Virus record (IMG/VR): IMGVR_UViG_3300031857_018292
Span: 1 to 51,021 of that record
DNA length: 51,021 bases
Strand: one strand, 5' to 3'
Origin: a virus
In this document: positions 22,418-29,469 of the stretch, piece after piece
Layout: each line of letters opens with the position of its first letter
How positions within the stretch are numbered: the stretch's first letter is position 1
Notes under the pieces: model-generated
The model's database searches: none
Seen by the model: only the letters and a program-made list of their open reading frames with translations
Told to the model about the DNA's origin: nothing
Position numbers and translations under genes: made by a program

Positions 22418-22909
22418 ATGCACACAGTTCAGTTGCTTCTCGTAGAGGCAGATACTCACCAAGAAGCAGTAGAGATAGTAGATAGCAAAATAAATGACTG
22501 GGAAGGTCATTGGTCAGACTGGCACGCCATTGGTGGTCGTTGGTCAGGTATCTTTGGTGATAACCACCCTGATGTAATCAACTACAAGAACGAACCTGAA
22601 CTATTTGAGAAACACCTAAACGATTTTGTTGAGGGTCGCAAGAAGCGTTTGGAAGAGTGCTTACAACGCTTTGAGGAAGGTGGGAAATCACTTAGTCAGT
22701 TTGTTGATACTTACAACCCTGAAATCTTTGATATTGATATGAACCTTTACTCCCTGAAATGTATGGTCAAGGTTTTGGCAGGGGACTGGACTTACGACAG
22801 TTGCTTCTTTGACCTAGAGGCTTATTCTGAAACCCTAGTTCCTTTCAGAGAACGAGTTGCGACACGCCCAGAAAAACAGTTTGTCGTAGCAGTTGATTTC
22901 CATTTTTAG
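22418..22909 (+). CDS. Conserved phage hypothetical protein
   Basis: A 163-residue protein from the ATG at 22418, which has AAGGGA upstream; a longer frame starting at 22331 would overlap the previous gene by 44 bases. WSDWHAIGGRWSGIFG near residue 33 is a motif I recall from many actinophage proteins of unknown function. The remainder is acidic and helical. Confidence 0.65.
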   Translation: MHTVQLLLVEADTHQEAVEIVDSKINDWEGHWSDWHAIGGRWSGIFGDNHPDVINYKNEPELFEKHLNDFVEGRKKRLEECLQRFEEGGKSLSQFVDTYNPEIFDIDMNLYSLKCMVKVLAGDWTYDSCFFDLEAYSETLVPFRERVATRPEKQFVVAVDFHF

Positions 22910-22948
22910 ATTTTATAGAATATATCCAAGAGAGAAGGGATACCTAAA

Positions 22949-23467
22949 ATGGGTATGGATGTATATGGGAAGAACCCACTAAGCGAAGTGGGCGAATATT
23001 ACAGACAAAATGTTTGGGGTTGGCATCCACTTTGGCATTACATTGAGTTGTATCACGAACAATATGCGAACAAGGTTCAGCATGGACACTCTAACGATGG
23101 AGATGGATTAGGCGCAGAAGACAGTTCGCAGTTATCACTTTGCCTAAAACAAGATTTGATTACAGGTATGGCAAAGCAACGCCTTGATGAGTGGCAACGA
23201 CAGTTAGATGAAATGCCTTTAGAGGATTGCGATTTATGTAATGCCACAGGTATTCGCACAGACCCTAAAGGAAAAGAGTTCGGCATGGATAAGAAAGAGT
23301 TATCTGCCGAGCAGAGTGCAAAGTTAGGTCGCCGTATTGGCTACTGTAATGCTTGTGAAGGTGTTGGTAAGAAAGAACCATTTATCAAAAACTACTCTAC
23401 TAGCCTTGACGATATTCGTGAGTTTGCTGATTTCTTGGCAGACTGCGGTGGATTTGAGATTTGCTGA
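22949..23467 (+). CDS. Conserved phage protein with DnaJ-like zinc insert
   Basis: A 172-residue protein. MGMDVYGKNPLSEVGEYYRQ (first 20 residues), followed by NVWGWHPLWHYI, matches a widespread phage hypothetical family. A CDLCNATG motif near residue 94 and a CNACEGVGKK motif near residue 132 form a DnaJ-type zinc finger inserted into that fold. Function unknown. It overlaps the next start as TGATG. Confidence 0.75.
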   Translation: MGMDVYGKNPLSEVGEYYRQNVWGWHPLWHYIELYHEQYANKVQHGHSNDGDGLGAEDSSQLSLCLKQDLITGMAKQRLDEWQRQLDEMPLEDCDLCNATGIRTDPKGKEFGMDKKELSAEQSAKLGRRIGYCNACEGVGKKEPFIKNYSTSLDDIREFADFLADCGGFEIC

Positions 23468-23874
23468 TGAATAAGAAAAATACTGAAAAGGCTCGCCGAA
23501 AGTTAGTCGTGGAAAGCACACCAGCAAAAGACCAAGACATAGTTTCATTTGTAGCGCAGAATGTTATGAAACGAGATACGAATAAGGTCTATCTCGCTCA
23601 AAGAGGTATGCGTGTTCATAATAAACAACTACTTGCTAAGAAATGCTATATCTGTAAGCACACAGGTTCTTTGGAAAATCAACTAATACCACGCTGGATT
23701 TCCAAAGAAACAATGGTTTGTATTTGCGCTGGTTGCTACGAAAGAACTAATGGTTGGGTAAAAAACGAACCTGTAAAAACTTGGGCATGGTGGGAAAACA
23801 ACAAGGAAGCAAATGTTCTCATGAGTGCCGTGAGTGCTATGTCCGACTCGAAAAAAAGAAACGAGCAAGGATAA
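23467..23874 (+). CDS. HNH-like zinc protein
   Basis: A 135-residue protein (a TTG at 23461 would add two residues). CYICKHTGS near residue 61 and CICAGCYE near residue 87 bracket NQLIPRWIS, a layout close to HNH endonucleases. The catalytic His pair is not evident, so it may be a degenerate or binding-only form. The N-terminus is basic. Confidence 0.55.
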   Translation: MNKKNTEKARRKLVVESTPAKDQDIVSFVAQNVMKRDTNKVYLAQRGMRVHNKQLLAKKCYICKHTGSLENQLIPRWISKETMVCICAGCYERTNGWVKNEPVKTWAWWENNKEANVLMSAVSAMSDSKKRNEQG

Positions 23875-23938
23875 CTTGTTTTTACCCCTATCTATAATAT
23901 AGACTTAGAACACCGAAGCGAGAGAAGGGAAAAATCAA

Positions 23939-24181
23939 ATGACGGCTTTCGGAGAAATGGTTAGAAACACTACTTATGTAGTTCAGACACCGACTTGTTT
24001 TGTTTGTGGCAAGGACGGCGAAGTAGAAGTGCCAATGGAAGGATTTTTGCGCCGACAACTCGGTGCGCTAATCCAAGACGCTTATCCTGAAATCGGCAAG
24101 GACTTGCGTGAGCAAATGATGACGGGTATCCACCCACAATGTTGGGAAGCAACATACGGCTCAATGGAAGGGCACGCCTAA
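23939..24181 (+). CDS. Conserved actinophage hypothetical protein
   Basis: An 80-residue protein. CFVCGKDGEVEVP followed by LIQDAYPEIGKDLREQMMTG (20 residues) and IHPQCWEATYG recalls a common actinophage family with one Cys pair plus a late His/Cys. Probably zinc-binding; function unknown. It is preceded by a TTTTACCCC...TATAATATAGAC block that may hold its promoter. Confidence 0.65.
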   Translation: MTAFGEMVRNTTYVVQTPTCFVCGKDGEVEVPMEGFLRRQLGALIQDAYPEIGKDLREQMMTGIHPQCWEATYGSMEGHA

Positions 24182-24222
24182 CGGCGTGCTCTCTCCATAT
24201 ATAAGAGAGGGGTAAAAACGGC

Positions 24223-24471
24223 GTGAAGGTGAAAGAGTTAGTGAAACAATTAGAGGCGTATGACGGCGAGGACGAGCTTATTGTCGCCTACTGGGACAAA
24301 GAGATAGTGAGTATGTATGGTTCCCCGGATCTAACGGACGAGGAGTGGGGTCAAGTAGTTTGGAGATACGAGGACGGAGAGTTTAGTTGGCAAAGTGATG
24401 CCGCAGTTCTATTCGTTGATTTATCAAAAGAAGTTAGAAAAGAAACAGAAAAATACGGAAGCGAGAAATAA
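24223..24471 (+). CDS. Hypothetical protein
   Basis: An 82-residue acidic protein starting at GTG (KVKELVKQLEAYDGEDELIV). This opening resembles small phage proteins that begin with a helix and a D-G-E-D turn. A TATATAAGAGA-GGGGTAAAA site ends 5 bases before the start and may provide the ribosome site. Its stop abuts the next ATG. Confidence 0.6.
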   Translation: MKVKELVKQLEAYDGEDELIVAYWDKEIVSMYGSPDLTDEEWGQVVWRYEDGEFSWQSDAAVLFVDLSKEVRKETEKYGSEK

Positions 24472-24675
24472 ATGTTTTTCAATGGATTTACTTTACTGAT
24501 GATGATTATTGGTGGTGGAATTGGATTTTGGATTTCACGCTGGATAATCACTACTGAATACCTTGTGGATAACTTATCTCGCAGGGTTGGATACGAATAC
24601 GACAATGAGGGGCAGGTAGTTATTTACACAGGTCTTTATGATGATGAGCAGGAGATTTACGCTGATGGCTACTAA
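24472..24675 (+). CDS. Small membrane protein
   Basis: A 67-residue protein with one N-terminal membrane segment (FTLLMMIIGGGIGFWISRWI) and an acidic soluble tail. It starts directly after the previous stop. No family recognised. Confidence 0.6.
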   Translation: MFFNGFTLLMMIIGGGIGFWISRWIITTEYLVDNLSRRVGYEYDNEGQVVIYTGLYDDEQEIYADGY

Positions 24676-24805
24676 TTTTTACCCCTTATCTATGTATGCC
24701 ACGACACGAACCAAAATGGAGTTGTGGAATAATTTTTTATAGGATAGAGTTATACCACTAGGCAAGGAGCCTAGAAAAGACAAAGTGAAAGGTAGGAAGT
24801 AGCCA

Positions 24806-25240
24806 ATGGCTAGCACTATCAAAAGCACCACAACTACCAAGACCAAGAAGGTCGCTGGTAAGGCAGTAAAGACAACCACTACTGAAACAACAGTAGTAGC
24901 AACTAGCGAAGTTATTTCGCTAGACAAGAACGCAAAGAAAGCAATAAATCTCGTAGCAGAATTAGTGCGTTTGCGTGAAAACATTTCCGATTTGGAAAAG
25001 GCAAAGCAAGAAGCCACCGAAAACATTTACAAACTTATGGGTTATGAGCAAGTAAAGGTTGGCGAAAAAACTAAGTGGGTAGGCGTTGCGAAAAAGGGAA
25101 CAGTAAAAGGCGCAACAGTTATCACAATTTCAGAACGACCAAGAACAGATGTGGATACGAAAGAACTAAAACTTTCTTATCCTGAAGTGTATGCTTCGGT
25201 GGCATACGATAACCCTTACTTGGTTATCTTGACGAAGTAG
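24806..25240 (+). CDS. Hypothetical protein with Thr/Lys-rich N-terminus
   Basis: A 144-residue protein. Residues 1-35 are Thr/Lys repeats (STTTTKTKK, KTTTTETTVV). Residues about 45-75 form a coiled coil (VAELVRLRENISDLEKAKQE). The C-terminus holds TDVDTKELKLSYPEVYASVA. No family recognised. A leader hairpin CTAGGC-AAGGA-GCCTAG (24758-24774) and a TAGGAT -10 (24740-24745) lie upstream. It is the first clear cassette of the array. Confidence 0.6.
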   Translation: MASTIKSTTTTKTKKVAGKAVKTTTTETTVVATSEVISLDKNAKKAINLVAELVRLRENISDLEKAKQEATENIYKLMGYEQVKVGEKTKWVGVAKKGTVKGATVITISERPRTDVDTKELKLSYPEVYASVAYDNPYLVILTK

Positions 25241-25266
25241 GTATCCCTAGTCCTACAAGTCGGCGA

Positions 25267-25299
25267 ACCCCCTTGCGAAAGCAGGGGGGTTTTGCTTTT
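25267..25299 (+). terminator. Terminator with GAAA loop
   Basis: ACCCCCTTGC-GAAA-GCAGGGGGGT followed by TTTGCTTTT. Its T tract forms the first half of the palindrome at 25296. Confidence 0.85.
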
Positions 25300-25331
25300 A
25301 CCCCCTTTCTATATATAGGAGAGGGGTAAAA
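25296..25331. repeat. 36-bp palindrome of GGGGTAAAA sites
   Basis: TTTTACCCC, 18 bases centred on TATATATA, then GGGGTAAAA. Half-site starts are 27 bases apart. It lies between the terminator of one cassette and the next gene. Confidence 0.8.
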
Positions 25332-25400
25332 AGATTAGGGAAGTATTTTCTAAAAAAGGTTGTTATATAAAATGAAAAACTCATTAGGGAAAGAGAGTAT

Positions 25401-25559
25401 ATGGAACAAGAGTTAGAACAAGAGTTAGAAGTCTTGAGAAGGAAAAGAGCCTCAAAAAAACAAATAACAAAACATCAGGACCCGGCTTATAACTCTAGCG
25501 ATAGTAGAAACAGTAGAGCGCGTAGTCGTTATGGAAAAAGAAAGAAACGGCGTAAGTAA
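25401..25559 (+). CDS. Small basic coiled-coil protein
   Basis: A 52-residue frame. The N-terminus repeats EQELEQELEVL, then a basic, Arg/Ser/Lys-rich half ends with RYGKRKKRRK. GGAAAGAGAG lies upstream. Its charge pattern suggests an RNA- or DNA-binding peptide with a helical dimer region, which is inference. It occupies a full cassette between a palindrome and a terminator. Confidence 0.6.
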   Translation: MEQELEQELEVLRRKRASKKQITKHQDPAYNSSDSRNSRARSRYGKRKKRRK

Positions 25560-25565
25560 GAGAAG

Positions 25566-25593
25566 CCCCCGCTACGGCGGGGGTTTTTCTTTT
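25566..25593 (+). terminator. Rho-independent terminator
   Basis: CCCCCGC-TACG-GCGGGGG followed by TTTTTCTTTT. The T tract merges with the next palindrome half-site. Confidence 0.85.
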
Positions 25594-25625
25594 ACCCGCT
25601 TGCTATATATAAGAAGGGGGTAAAA
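25590..25625. repeat. 36-bp palindrome of GGGGTAAAA sites
   Basis: TTTTACCCG (one mismatch), 18 bases with TATATA, then GGGGTAAAA; same 27-base half-site spacing as the other three copies. Confidence 0.75.
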
Positions 25626-25646
25626 AAGAAACGGCACGGCACGCTA

Positions 25647-25676
25647 TTGCGAAAGAGCAGGAGAGTGTTATAGAAT
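25647..25676 (+). promoter_or_regulatory. Promoter, CAGG-spacer family
   Basis: TTGCGA at 25647 and TAGAAT at 25671-25676 with an 18-base spacer containing GAGCAGGAGAGTG. The leader ACTAGGGAAAGGGAAAAC follows, directly before the GTG at 25707. Confidence 0.65.
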
Positions 25677-25706
25677 AGAACTACCGAACTAGGGAAAGGG
25701 AAAACA

Positions 25707-25859
25707 GTGAAAGCAAGTTGCGTAGAGTGCGGGCGAGTATTCGACCTAACTAATGAAACGGATTTACAGGAAGCAAAATACGGGCACGATTGCGAAGCAC
25801 CAGCAAGCACCCGGAACGAAAGTTATTGGTTCGACCACCAAGACGGGAGATTTATCTAA
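25707..25859 (+). CDS. Small zinc-binding protein
   Basis: A 50-residue frame starting at GTG. CVECGR near the start and a GHDC segment at about residue 26 give a Cys-Cys-His-Cys site. The end is SYWFDHQDGRFI. AAAGGGAAAA precedes the start, and its stop overlaps the next ATG (TAATG). The paired overlap and cassette promoter support expression. Confidence 0.65.
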   Translation: MKASCVECGRVFDLTNETDLQEAKYGHDCEAPASTRNESYWFDHQDGRFI

Positions 25860-26185
25860 TGAACGGCGAGTCTAAGTATTACTCAACGGGGCGAGACCTA
25901 TCTATCTCAATAGTAGAAATCAAGGCAAGCAGTATGGAAGAAGCCGAAGCGGTTATGCAGAGGTTCATAGATGAAATCGGCAAGGTGATGAAGGACGAGG
26001 TTCGTTGGGACGAAGCGGATTGGACTATTCAGGAAAACACTATGAACGCAGAAGGAACGGGTTACGAAGTAACGGACGAGGGTGTTCCAGAATACTTTGA
26101 GATGAGTGATGTGGAAGCAGATGCCGACACACTTGCGAGCGCAGGACACGGAACGGACGAGGACTACGGATACTACGGAGATTAG
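25859..26185 (+). CDS. Hypothetical acidic protein
   Basis: A 108-residue acidic protein from ATG 25859. A longer in-frame start at 25790 would overlap the zinc protein gene and lacks support. It contains a ferredoxin-like beta-alpha-beta start (SISIVEIKASSMEEAEAVMQ, 20 residues). The C-terminus is Asp/Gly/Tyr-rich. No family recognised. Confidence 0.6.
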   Translation: MNGESKYYSTGRDLSISIVEIKASSMEEAEAVMQRFIDEIGKVMKDEVRWDEADWTIQENTMNAEGTGYEVTDEGVPEYFEMSDVEADADTLASAGHGTDEDYGYYGD

Positions 26186-26214
26186 TGCCGATATATAAGA
26201 GAGGGGTAAAAAAG

Positions 26215-26250
26215 TCCCTGGATCCAAATTGGGTTCAGGGATTATTTTTT
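26215..26250 (+). terminator. Rho-independent terminator
   Basis: TCCCTG...CAGGGA stem with inner TCC/GG pairs, followed by TTATTTTTT. A GGGGTAAAA site (26203-26211) lies immediately upstream of the stem. Confidence 0.75.
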
Positions 26251-26259
26251 GGCGTGTTG

Positions 26260-26288
26260 TTGAGAAATGCAGGAAACTAGAATAGACT
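26260..26288 (+). promoter_or_regulatory. Promoter, CAGG-spacer family
   Basis: TTGAGA at 26260-26265, 17-base spacer with CAGGAAACTAG, TAGACT at 26283-26288. Leader CTCACTAGGGAAAGGAG follows. Confidence 0.75.
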
Positions 26289-26317
26289 TTGCTCACTAGG
26301 GAAAGGAGATACTACAA

Positions 26318-26407
26318 GTGGGAAAAGAGTTACAGGAAAAGCTGGACGCAGTTGCGCCAGAGTTAGAAAAAATACTCGCCGAACTTCTTGAGGAAGTAGA
26401 AAAATAA
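26318..26407 (+). CDS. 29-residue helical peptide
   Basis: A GTG-started frame of 29 codons giving an almost pure amphipathic helix (KELQEKLDAVAPELEKILAE). It has its own promoter, a GGAAAGGAG ribosome site nine bases upstream and its own terminator, which is strong support despite its size. Function unknown; such a helix could dimerise or bind a host protein. Confidence 0.6.
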   Translation: MGKELQEKLDAVAPELEKILAELLEEVEK

Positions 26408-26413
26408 AAGAAG

Positions 26414-26442
26414 TCCCTCACCGAAAGGTGGGGGATTTTTTC
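26414..26442 (+). terminator. Terminator with GAAA loop
   Basis: TCCCTCACC-GAAA-GGTGGGGGA followed by a T-rich tract. Confidence 0.85.
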
Positions 26443-26455
26443 TTTCTGCGTGTTG

Positions 26456-26484
26456 TTGTAAAAGTCAGGAAACTAGAATAAACT
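26456..26484 (+). promoter_or_regulatory. Promoter, CAGG-spacer family
   Basis: TTGTAA at 26456-26461, 17-base spacer with GTCAGGAAACTAG, TAAACT at 26479-26484. Leader TTACTCACTAG follows. Confidence 0.75.
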
Positions 26485-26525
26485 TTACTCACTAGCCCAA
26501 AGTGGCTAGAGAAACTAGGGACAAA

Positions 26526-26918
26526 ATGAAACAAGGAAAAGCAGTAATCATCAAGGCAAATGGCGCAAAAGAGGTCGTTACTTTCACTATCGGAGAAAGT
26601 TACAAGGTTCTATCTAATGCAGTAGAAGGAATGATTGAGTGCGTTCGGCTCGCAGAGGATACCGATATGTGGTGCAACGAAAATGGAATTGCAGAAGGTC
26701 GCGATTTGAATCTAATGGCTTCGGCTATCTACAACGAAACTTTCGGAGTAGCGAATCCTATTCTTGGAAATGTAATCATTACAGGTGGCGCAGATGAAGA
26801 GGGCGAAACGCTTGGGCTTACCGAGGAGCAGGTTCAGAAGTGGCTCGCCTATAACAAGGCGATAATTCCAACGGCTTACTTTGCAGACCCAATGTATGCC
26901 GAATACCTAAACAGGTAG
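26526..26918 (+). CDS. DUF3846 family protein
   Basis: A 130-residue protein. AVIIKANGAKEVV opens it, then VLSNAVEGMIECVRL, MWCNENGIAEGRDLNLMAS and GNVIITGGADEEGE. This is the DUF3846 pattern (a beta-strand start, VgG-type turn, NE-G motif and a late iiG). The family is common in phages and plasmids and has no known function. The ATG at 26526 follows AGGGACAAA; a frame from 26502 would start inside the leader hairpin CTAGCCCAAAGTGGCTAG. Confidence 0.8.
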   Translation: MKQGKAVIIKANGAKEVVTFTIGESYKVLSNAVEGMIECVRLAEDTDMWCNENGIAEGRDLNLMASAIYNETFGVANPILGNVIITGGADEEGETLGLTEEQVQKWLAYNKAIIPTAYFADPMYAEYLNR

Positions 26919-26933
26919 AAGAATCAAAAAGAG

Positions 26934-26962
26934 TCCCCCGCCGAAAGGTGGGGGATTTTTTT
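26934..26962 (+). terminator. Terminator with GAAA loop
   Basis: TCCCCCGCC-GAAA-GGTGGGGGA followed by TTTTTTT, which merges with the palindrome at 26959. Confidence 0.85.
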
Positions 26963-26994
26963 ACCCGCTTGCTATATATAGAAGAGGGGTAAAA
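26959..26994. repeat. 36-bp palindrome of GGGGTAAAA sites
   Basis: TTTTACCCG, 18 bases with TATATATA, then GGGGTAAAA; half-sites 27 bases apart. Another repeat, CCGGGAAATAATAATC, follows at 27061 within a GGCTAG/CTAGCC-flanked segment. Confidence 0.75.
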
Positions 26995-27121
26995 AGGCTA
27001 GGGCTAAGCGTCGGCAGGAAGAGAGAAAATATTTTCCGGGCGAAAGGCATCGACAGCTAGCCGGGAAATAATAATCTATGATAGAGTTTGCTTGCCGTCG
27101 AAAACTAGGGAAAGGAAAACG

Positions 27122-27580
27122 ATGAGCACAATAGAAGTACAGGCAGGGAAAGTATCTTTCTCGCTAAATAGTGACTGCCAATGCTTTGACTGCAATAAGT
27201 GCGGTATTGGTTATATGGGTGGAGAGTCTGGACAAAAATGCGATGACTGCACTGGCGGAGTCTTAGAGCACGCTAATGGTTGTATGGGTTGTTGGGACGA
27301 TAGCAAGGAGATGTTTTATCAGTCTCTCTATGAATGGCGCAAGGAAGTAGGCGTATCTTGGAATCTAGTGCGGATTGAAGGAAGCGCAATGGGCTGGACT
27401 AGAAGCAAGGGAAGCGCCGTAGTGCCGTTGGAGAAGGCATTAGAAGCAATTACTATCAGAGGTGACTTTCGAATTGAAGTGCGGTTGGAAGGAAAGAGTT
27501 TCAGCGCTCGCCGTTACTCACACGATGAGCCGACAGGTGCGAGTTTCTTTTTCACGCTAGTCAAGGGTGAAGAAGACTAG
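27122..27580 (+). CDS. Zinc-rich hypothetical protein
   Basis: A 152-residue protein. A cysteine block CQCFDCNKCG near residue 19, then KCDDCTGG and GCMGCWDD, gives up to four Cys pairs in the first 60 residues, then a mixed alpha/beta domain. AAAGGAAAAC precedes the ATG at 27122; an in-frame codon at 27092 is weaker. Probably two zinc sites. Function unknown. Confidence 0.6.
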   Translation: MSTIEVQAGKVSFSLNSDCQCFDCNKCGIGYMGGESGQKCDDCTGGVLEHANGCMGCWDDSKEMFYQSLYEWRKEVGVSWNLVRIEGSAMGWTRSKGSAVVPLEKALEAITIRGDFRIEVRLEGKSFSARRYSHDEPTGASFFFTLVKGEED

Positions 27581-27600
27581 AAAGGATACGGAGCGCGAGA

Positions 27601-27630
27601 AGCCCTGCCGAAGAGGCGGGGCTTTCGTGT
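27601..27630 (+). terminator. Rho-independent terminator
   Basis: AGCCCTGCC-GAAGA-GGCGGGGCT followed by TTCGTGTTATTG. The stem is good and the T tract weak. Confidence 0.65.
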
Positions 27631-27661
27631 TATTGTTGGCATATATAGAAAAGGGGTAAAA

Positions 27662-27973
27662 ATGGACGAGATACCGAATGTAAAAAATGTAATGTTTATT
27701 GGGGATTATTTTTCAATGATTGTGAGTGTCGCCGTTCCTGGATCCGAAGTGAAGGATGGCGAGATATATGAAGATGCTTGCTTGCGTGCCGCCGGGCGCT
27801 TGATGAAAGAGCATTATGGTTGGGATGTTCAAGCAGTTAGTAATCATATTGGCGTACTTGATGAGGGAGACCCTAACTGCGAGACTTGCTATGGGGCTGG
27901 AAAGATGAGTGCCGAAGTAGCTGGCTCAATGCGTGAGGTTGAGTGTCCCGATTGTTTTGCAGGTAGGGGGTAA
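27662..27973 (+). CDS. Hypothetical protein with C-terminal zinc ribbon
   Basis: A 103-residue protein. The N-terminal half is alpha/beta. The C-terminal half has CETCYGAG near residue 74 and CPDC near residue 95, a zinc ribbon. The ATATATAGAAAA-GGGGTAAAA site ends exactly at the base before the ATG. Confidence 0.6.
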   Translation: MDEIPNVKNVMFIGDYFSMIVSVAVPGSEVKDGEIYEDACLRAAGRLMKEHYGWDVQAVSNHIGVLDEGDPNCETCYGAGKMSAEVAGSMREVECPDCFAGRG

Positions 27974-28011
27974 AAATTTCTGCACCGACTATCGTTGGTG
28001 TTAGAATAAAG

Positions 28012-28113
28012 TCACCGGGTAGTAGCGAGGATTCCCTTCCTATCGCTCCCCGATGAGGTGAGAACACCCTACTCACCGCACTTTACCCCTGCCTCCCTAG
28101 CGGGGGTGAAGTG
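28012..28113 (+). ncRNA. Candidate small structured RNA
   Basis: After a TAGAAT -10 (28002-28007) come three hairpins: AGCGA-GGA/TCC-TA-TCGCT, GGTGAG/CTCACC, and a final CACTT-ACCCC/GGGG-TGAAGTG stem at 28079-28113. No ribosome site or good frame is present. The final hairpin is followed by TCTTATTT and could terminate it. Unlike known families I can recall. Confidence 0.45.
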
Positions 28114-28119
28114 TCTTAT

Positions 28120-28148
28120 TTGCAAAATGCAGGGAAGTAGTTTAGACT
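28120..28148 (+). promoter_or_regulatory. Promoter, CAGG-spacer family (best match)
   Basis: TTGCAA at 28120-28125, 17-base spacer AATG-CAGGGAAGTAG-TT, TAGACT at 28143-28148. It drives the structured leader and the gene at 28264. Confidence 0.8.
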
Positions 28149-28154
28149 TTAGGT

Positions 28155-28263
28155 AACTTGGTAGGGGGCAGTCGTTGGTCAAACGAAAGTCTCGAAACCT
28201 GCAGGGGGCAGAAACAATGCGACGCCCTACCGAGTCTAATACCACCGAACAAGGGAGAAACAA
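28155..28263 (+). promoter_or_regulatory. Structured 5' leader
   Basis: A 10-bp stem (CTTGGTAGGG with CCCTACCGAG) closes about 55 bases. Inside is a TCGTT-GGTCA-AACGA hairpin and two GGGGGCAG copies. Its length and multi-branch form resemble a riboswitch or ribozyme-like leader, but no known family matches. Confidence 0.45.
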
Positions 28264-28512
28264 ATGAGTGGGTATTATCCAGAAGGAAGTATGAAAGGGT
28301 CAGGTATTGACTCCGTTGATATTACTTTGGAAGTAGAGTGCGAAGAGTGCGGTAAGGCTTGGGAAGAAGATTTCAGCACCGACGATTGGGGAAATGTTGA
28401 GTCAGATGTGAAGTGCGAGTGCGGTCATACTTGGACTTTTAGCAAGGAGCAAGAAGAGATAGGCGACCCACACGAACCCGACACTTTAGAAGAATTATGG
28501 GGCGACGCATAG
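28264..28512 (+). CDS. Small zinc-ribbon protein
   Basis: An 82-residue acidic protein. VECEECGKAWEED near residue 30 and VKCECGHTWTF near residue 53 form a four-Cys zinc ribbon. Only the ribbon fold can be inferred. The long structured leader is unusual for so small a gene and suggests post-transcriptional control. AAGGGAGAAAC precedes the ATG. Confidence 0.65.
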   Translation: MSGYYPEGSMKGSGIDSVDITLEVECEECGKAWEEDFSTDDWGNVESDVKCECGHTWTFSKEQEEIGDPHEPDTLEELWGDA

Positions 28513-28526
28513 TCGCACCGAAGGAA

Positions 28527-28555
28527 GCCCCGTCGAAAGGCGGGGTTTTTCTTTT
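28527..28555 (+). terminator. Terminator with GAAA loop
   Basis: GCCCCGTC-GAAA-GGCGGGG followed by TTTTTCTTTTT; the TATATAGAAGA-GGGGTAAAA site follows at 28574. Confidence 0.85.
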
Positions 28556-28616
28556 TCAGCGATATATAGAAGAGGGGTAAAAATCAGGGAAGCCCGGTGC
28601 GGTTATTCTTGAAGTC

Positions 28617-28862
28617 ATGGAAATCGTTCAAAAGTATTATCACCCAAATGGTGGTGGTGCGCCGTTCATGGTTGCAATTGTTGATGACCCTGCAGATGGA
28701 GACACAAAACTTGTAATCATGTTTGAAGAGCCAGAGTGCACCGCCGTTCTTTCGTTAGACACTTTGATAGAAAGTGAAGACATAGGTAAGAGAAACTCTT
28801 ATTCAGGAGAAAGATACGAATACGCTTTGCGTGATGAGCTGTGGAACGACCCTAACTACTAA
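28617..28862 (+). CDS. Hypothetical protein
   Basis: An 81-residue alpha/beta protein starting MEIVQKYYHPNGGGAPFMV. TTATTC at 28603-28608 lies eight bases before the ATG and no ribosome site is present, which suggests a leaderless transcript. A CAGGGAAG element lies at 28585. No family recognised. Confidence 0.6.
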   Translation: MEIVQKYYHPNGGGAPFMVAIVDDPADGDTKLVIMFEEPECTAVLSLDTLIESEDIGKRNSYSGERYEYALRDELWNDPNY

Positions 28863-28879
28863 CTTGTAAGGAAAAAGAA

Positions 28880-29449
28880 GTGACCACAATAGCTGCAATA
28901 CAAGGTGAAGGTTGGGCTGTTGTTGGCTATGAGTCTAGGGTTTGTGAAGAAGATGGCCGGGCTTATACCTTGCCAAAAGATAATGGAAAAATAATAAAGA
29001 ATGGTTCATATCTTTTAGGTGCGGCCGGGGATATGAGAGCAATAAATATTTTGGCTCATGTATTCAAGCCACCGATTTGTAGTCCTTCAACAAGAGGCGT
29101 GAAGTTAGATAAGTTTATGACTACACACTTTATCCCGGATCTAAAAAAGTGTTTTGAGGAAAACTCTTATTCAAAAGATGGTGAGCAAGATTCTCAAATA
29201 ATGGTTTTGGTCAATGGAACTATCTATGAAATAGGCGAGGACTATTCTTGGTGTCATGATGAAATGGGAGTGTATGCCGTTGGTTCAGGTGCGCCGTATG
29301 CTTTAGGTGCGCTCAATGCGCTCGCAGATGGAAAGAAAAGAACTCTTACAAATGCTAGAAGTAGTTTGAAGTTAGCGCTCGCCGTATCTTGTAAGTTTGA
29401 TAAGCAGTCAGGCGAACCTATCTATTTACAGACCCAGTACGCCGAATAG
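28880..29449 (+). CDS. HslV/proteasome beta-like Ntn-hydrolase
   Basis: A 189-residue protein opening MTTIAAIQGEGWAVVGYESR. As in HslV, removal of Met1 would leave Thr as the N-terminal nucleophile. E18 stands where the family has Asp17, K37 in NGKII fits the catalytic Lys, and YLLGAAGD supplies the conserved G-x-x-G turn. YAVGSGAPYALGAL near residue 135 is the second hallmark. Its length is close to HslV (about 175). It probably hydrolyses peptides as a ring, but no ATPase partner is adjacent. Actinobacterial hosts have their own proteasome, so it may act with or against host proteolysis. Confidence 0.8.
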   Translation: MTTIAAIQGEGWAVVGYESRVCEEDGRAYTLPKDNGKIIKNGSYLLGAAGDMRAINILAHVFKPPICSPSTRGVKLDKFMTTHFIPDLKKCFEENSYSKDGEQDSQIMVLVNGTIYEIGEDYSWCHDEMGVYAVGSGAPYALGALNALADGKKRTLTNARSSLKLALAVSCKFDKQSGEPIYLQTQYAE

Positions 29450-29469
29450 GGGTTTTACCCCCTTTCTAT

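Noticed and set aside
23461-23874. Active HNH endonuclease
   Set aside because: The zinc Cys pairs are there, but the catalytic His pair and Asn are not evident.
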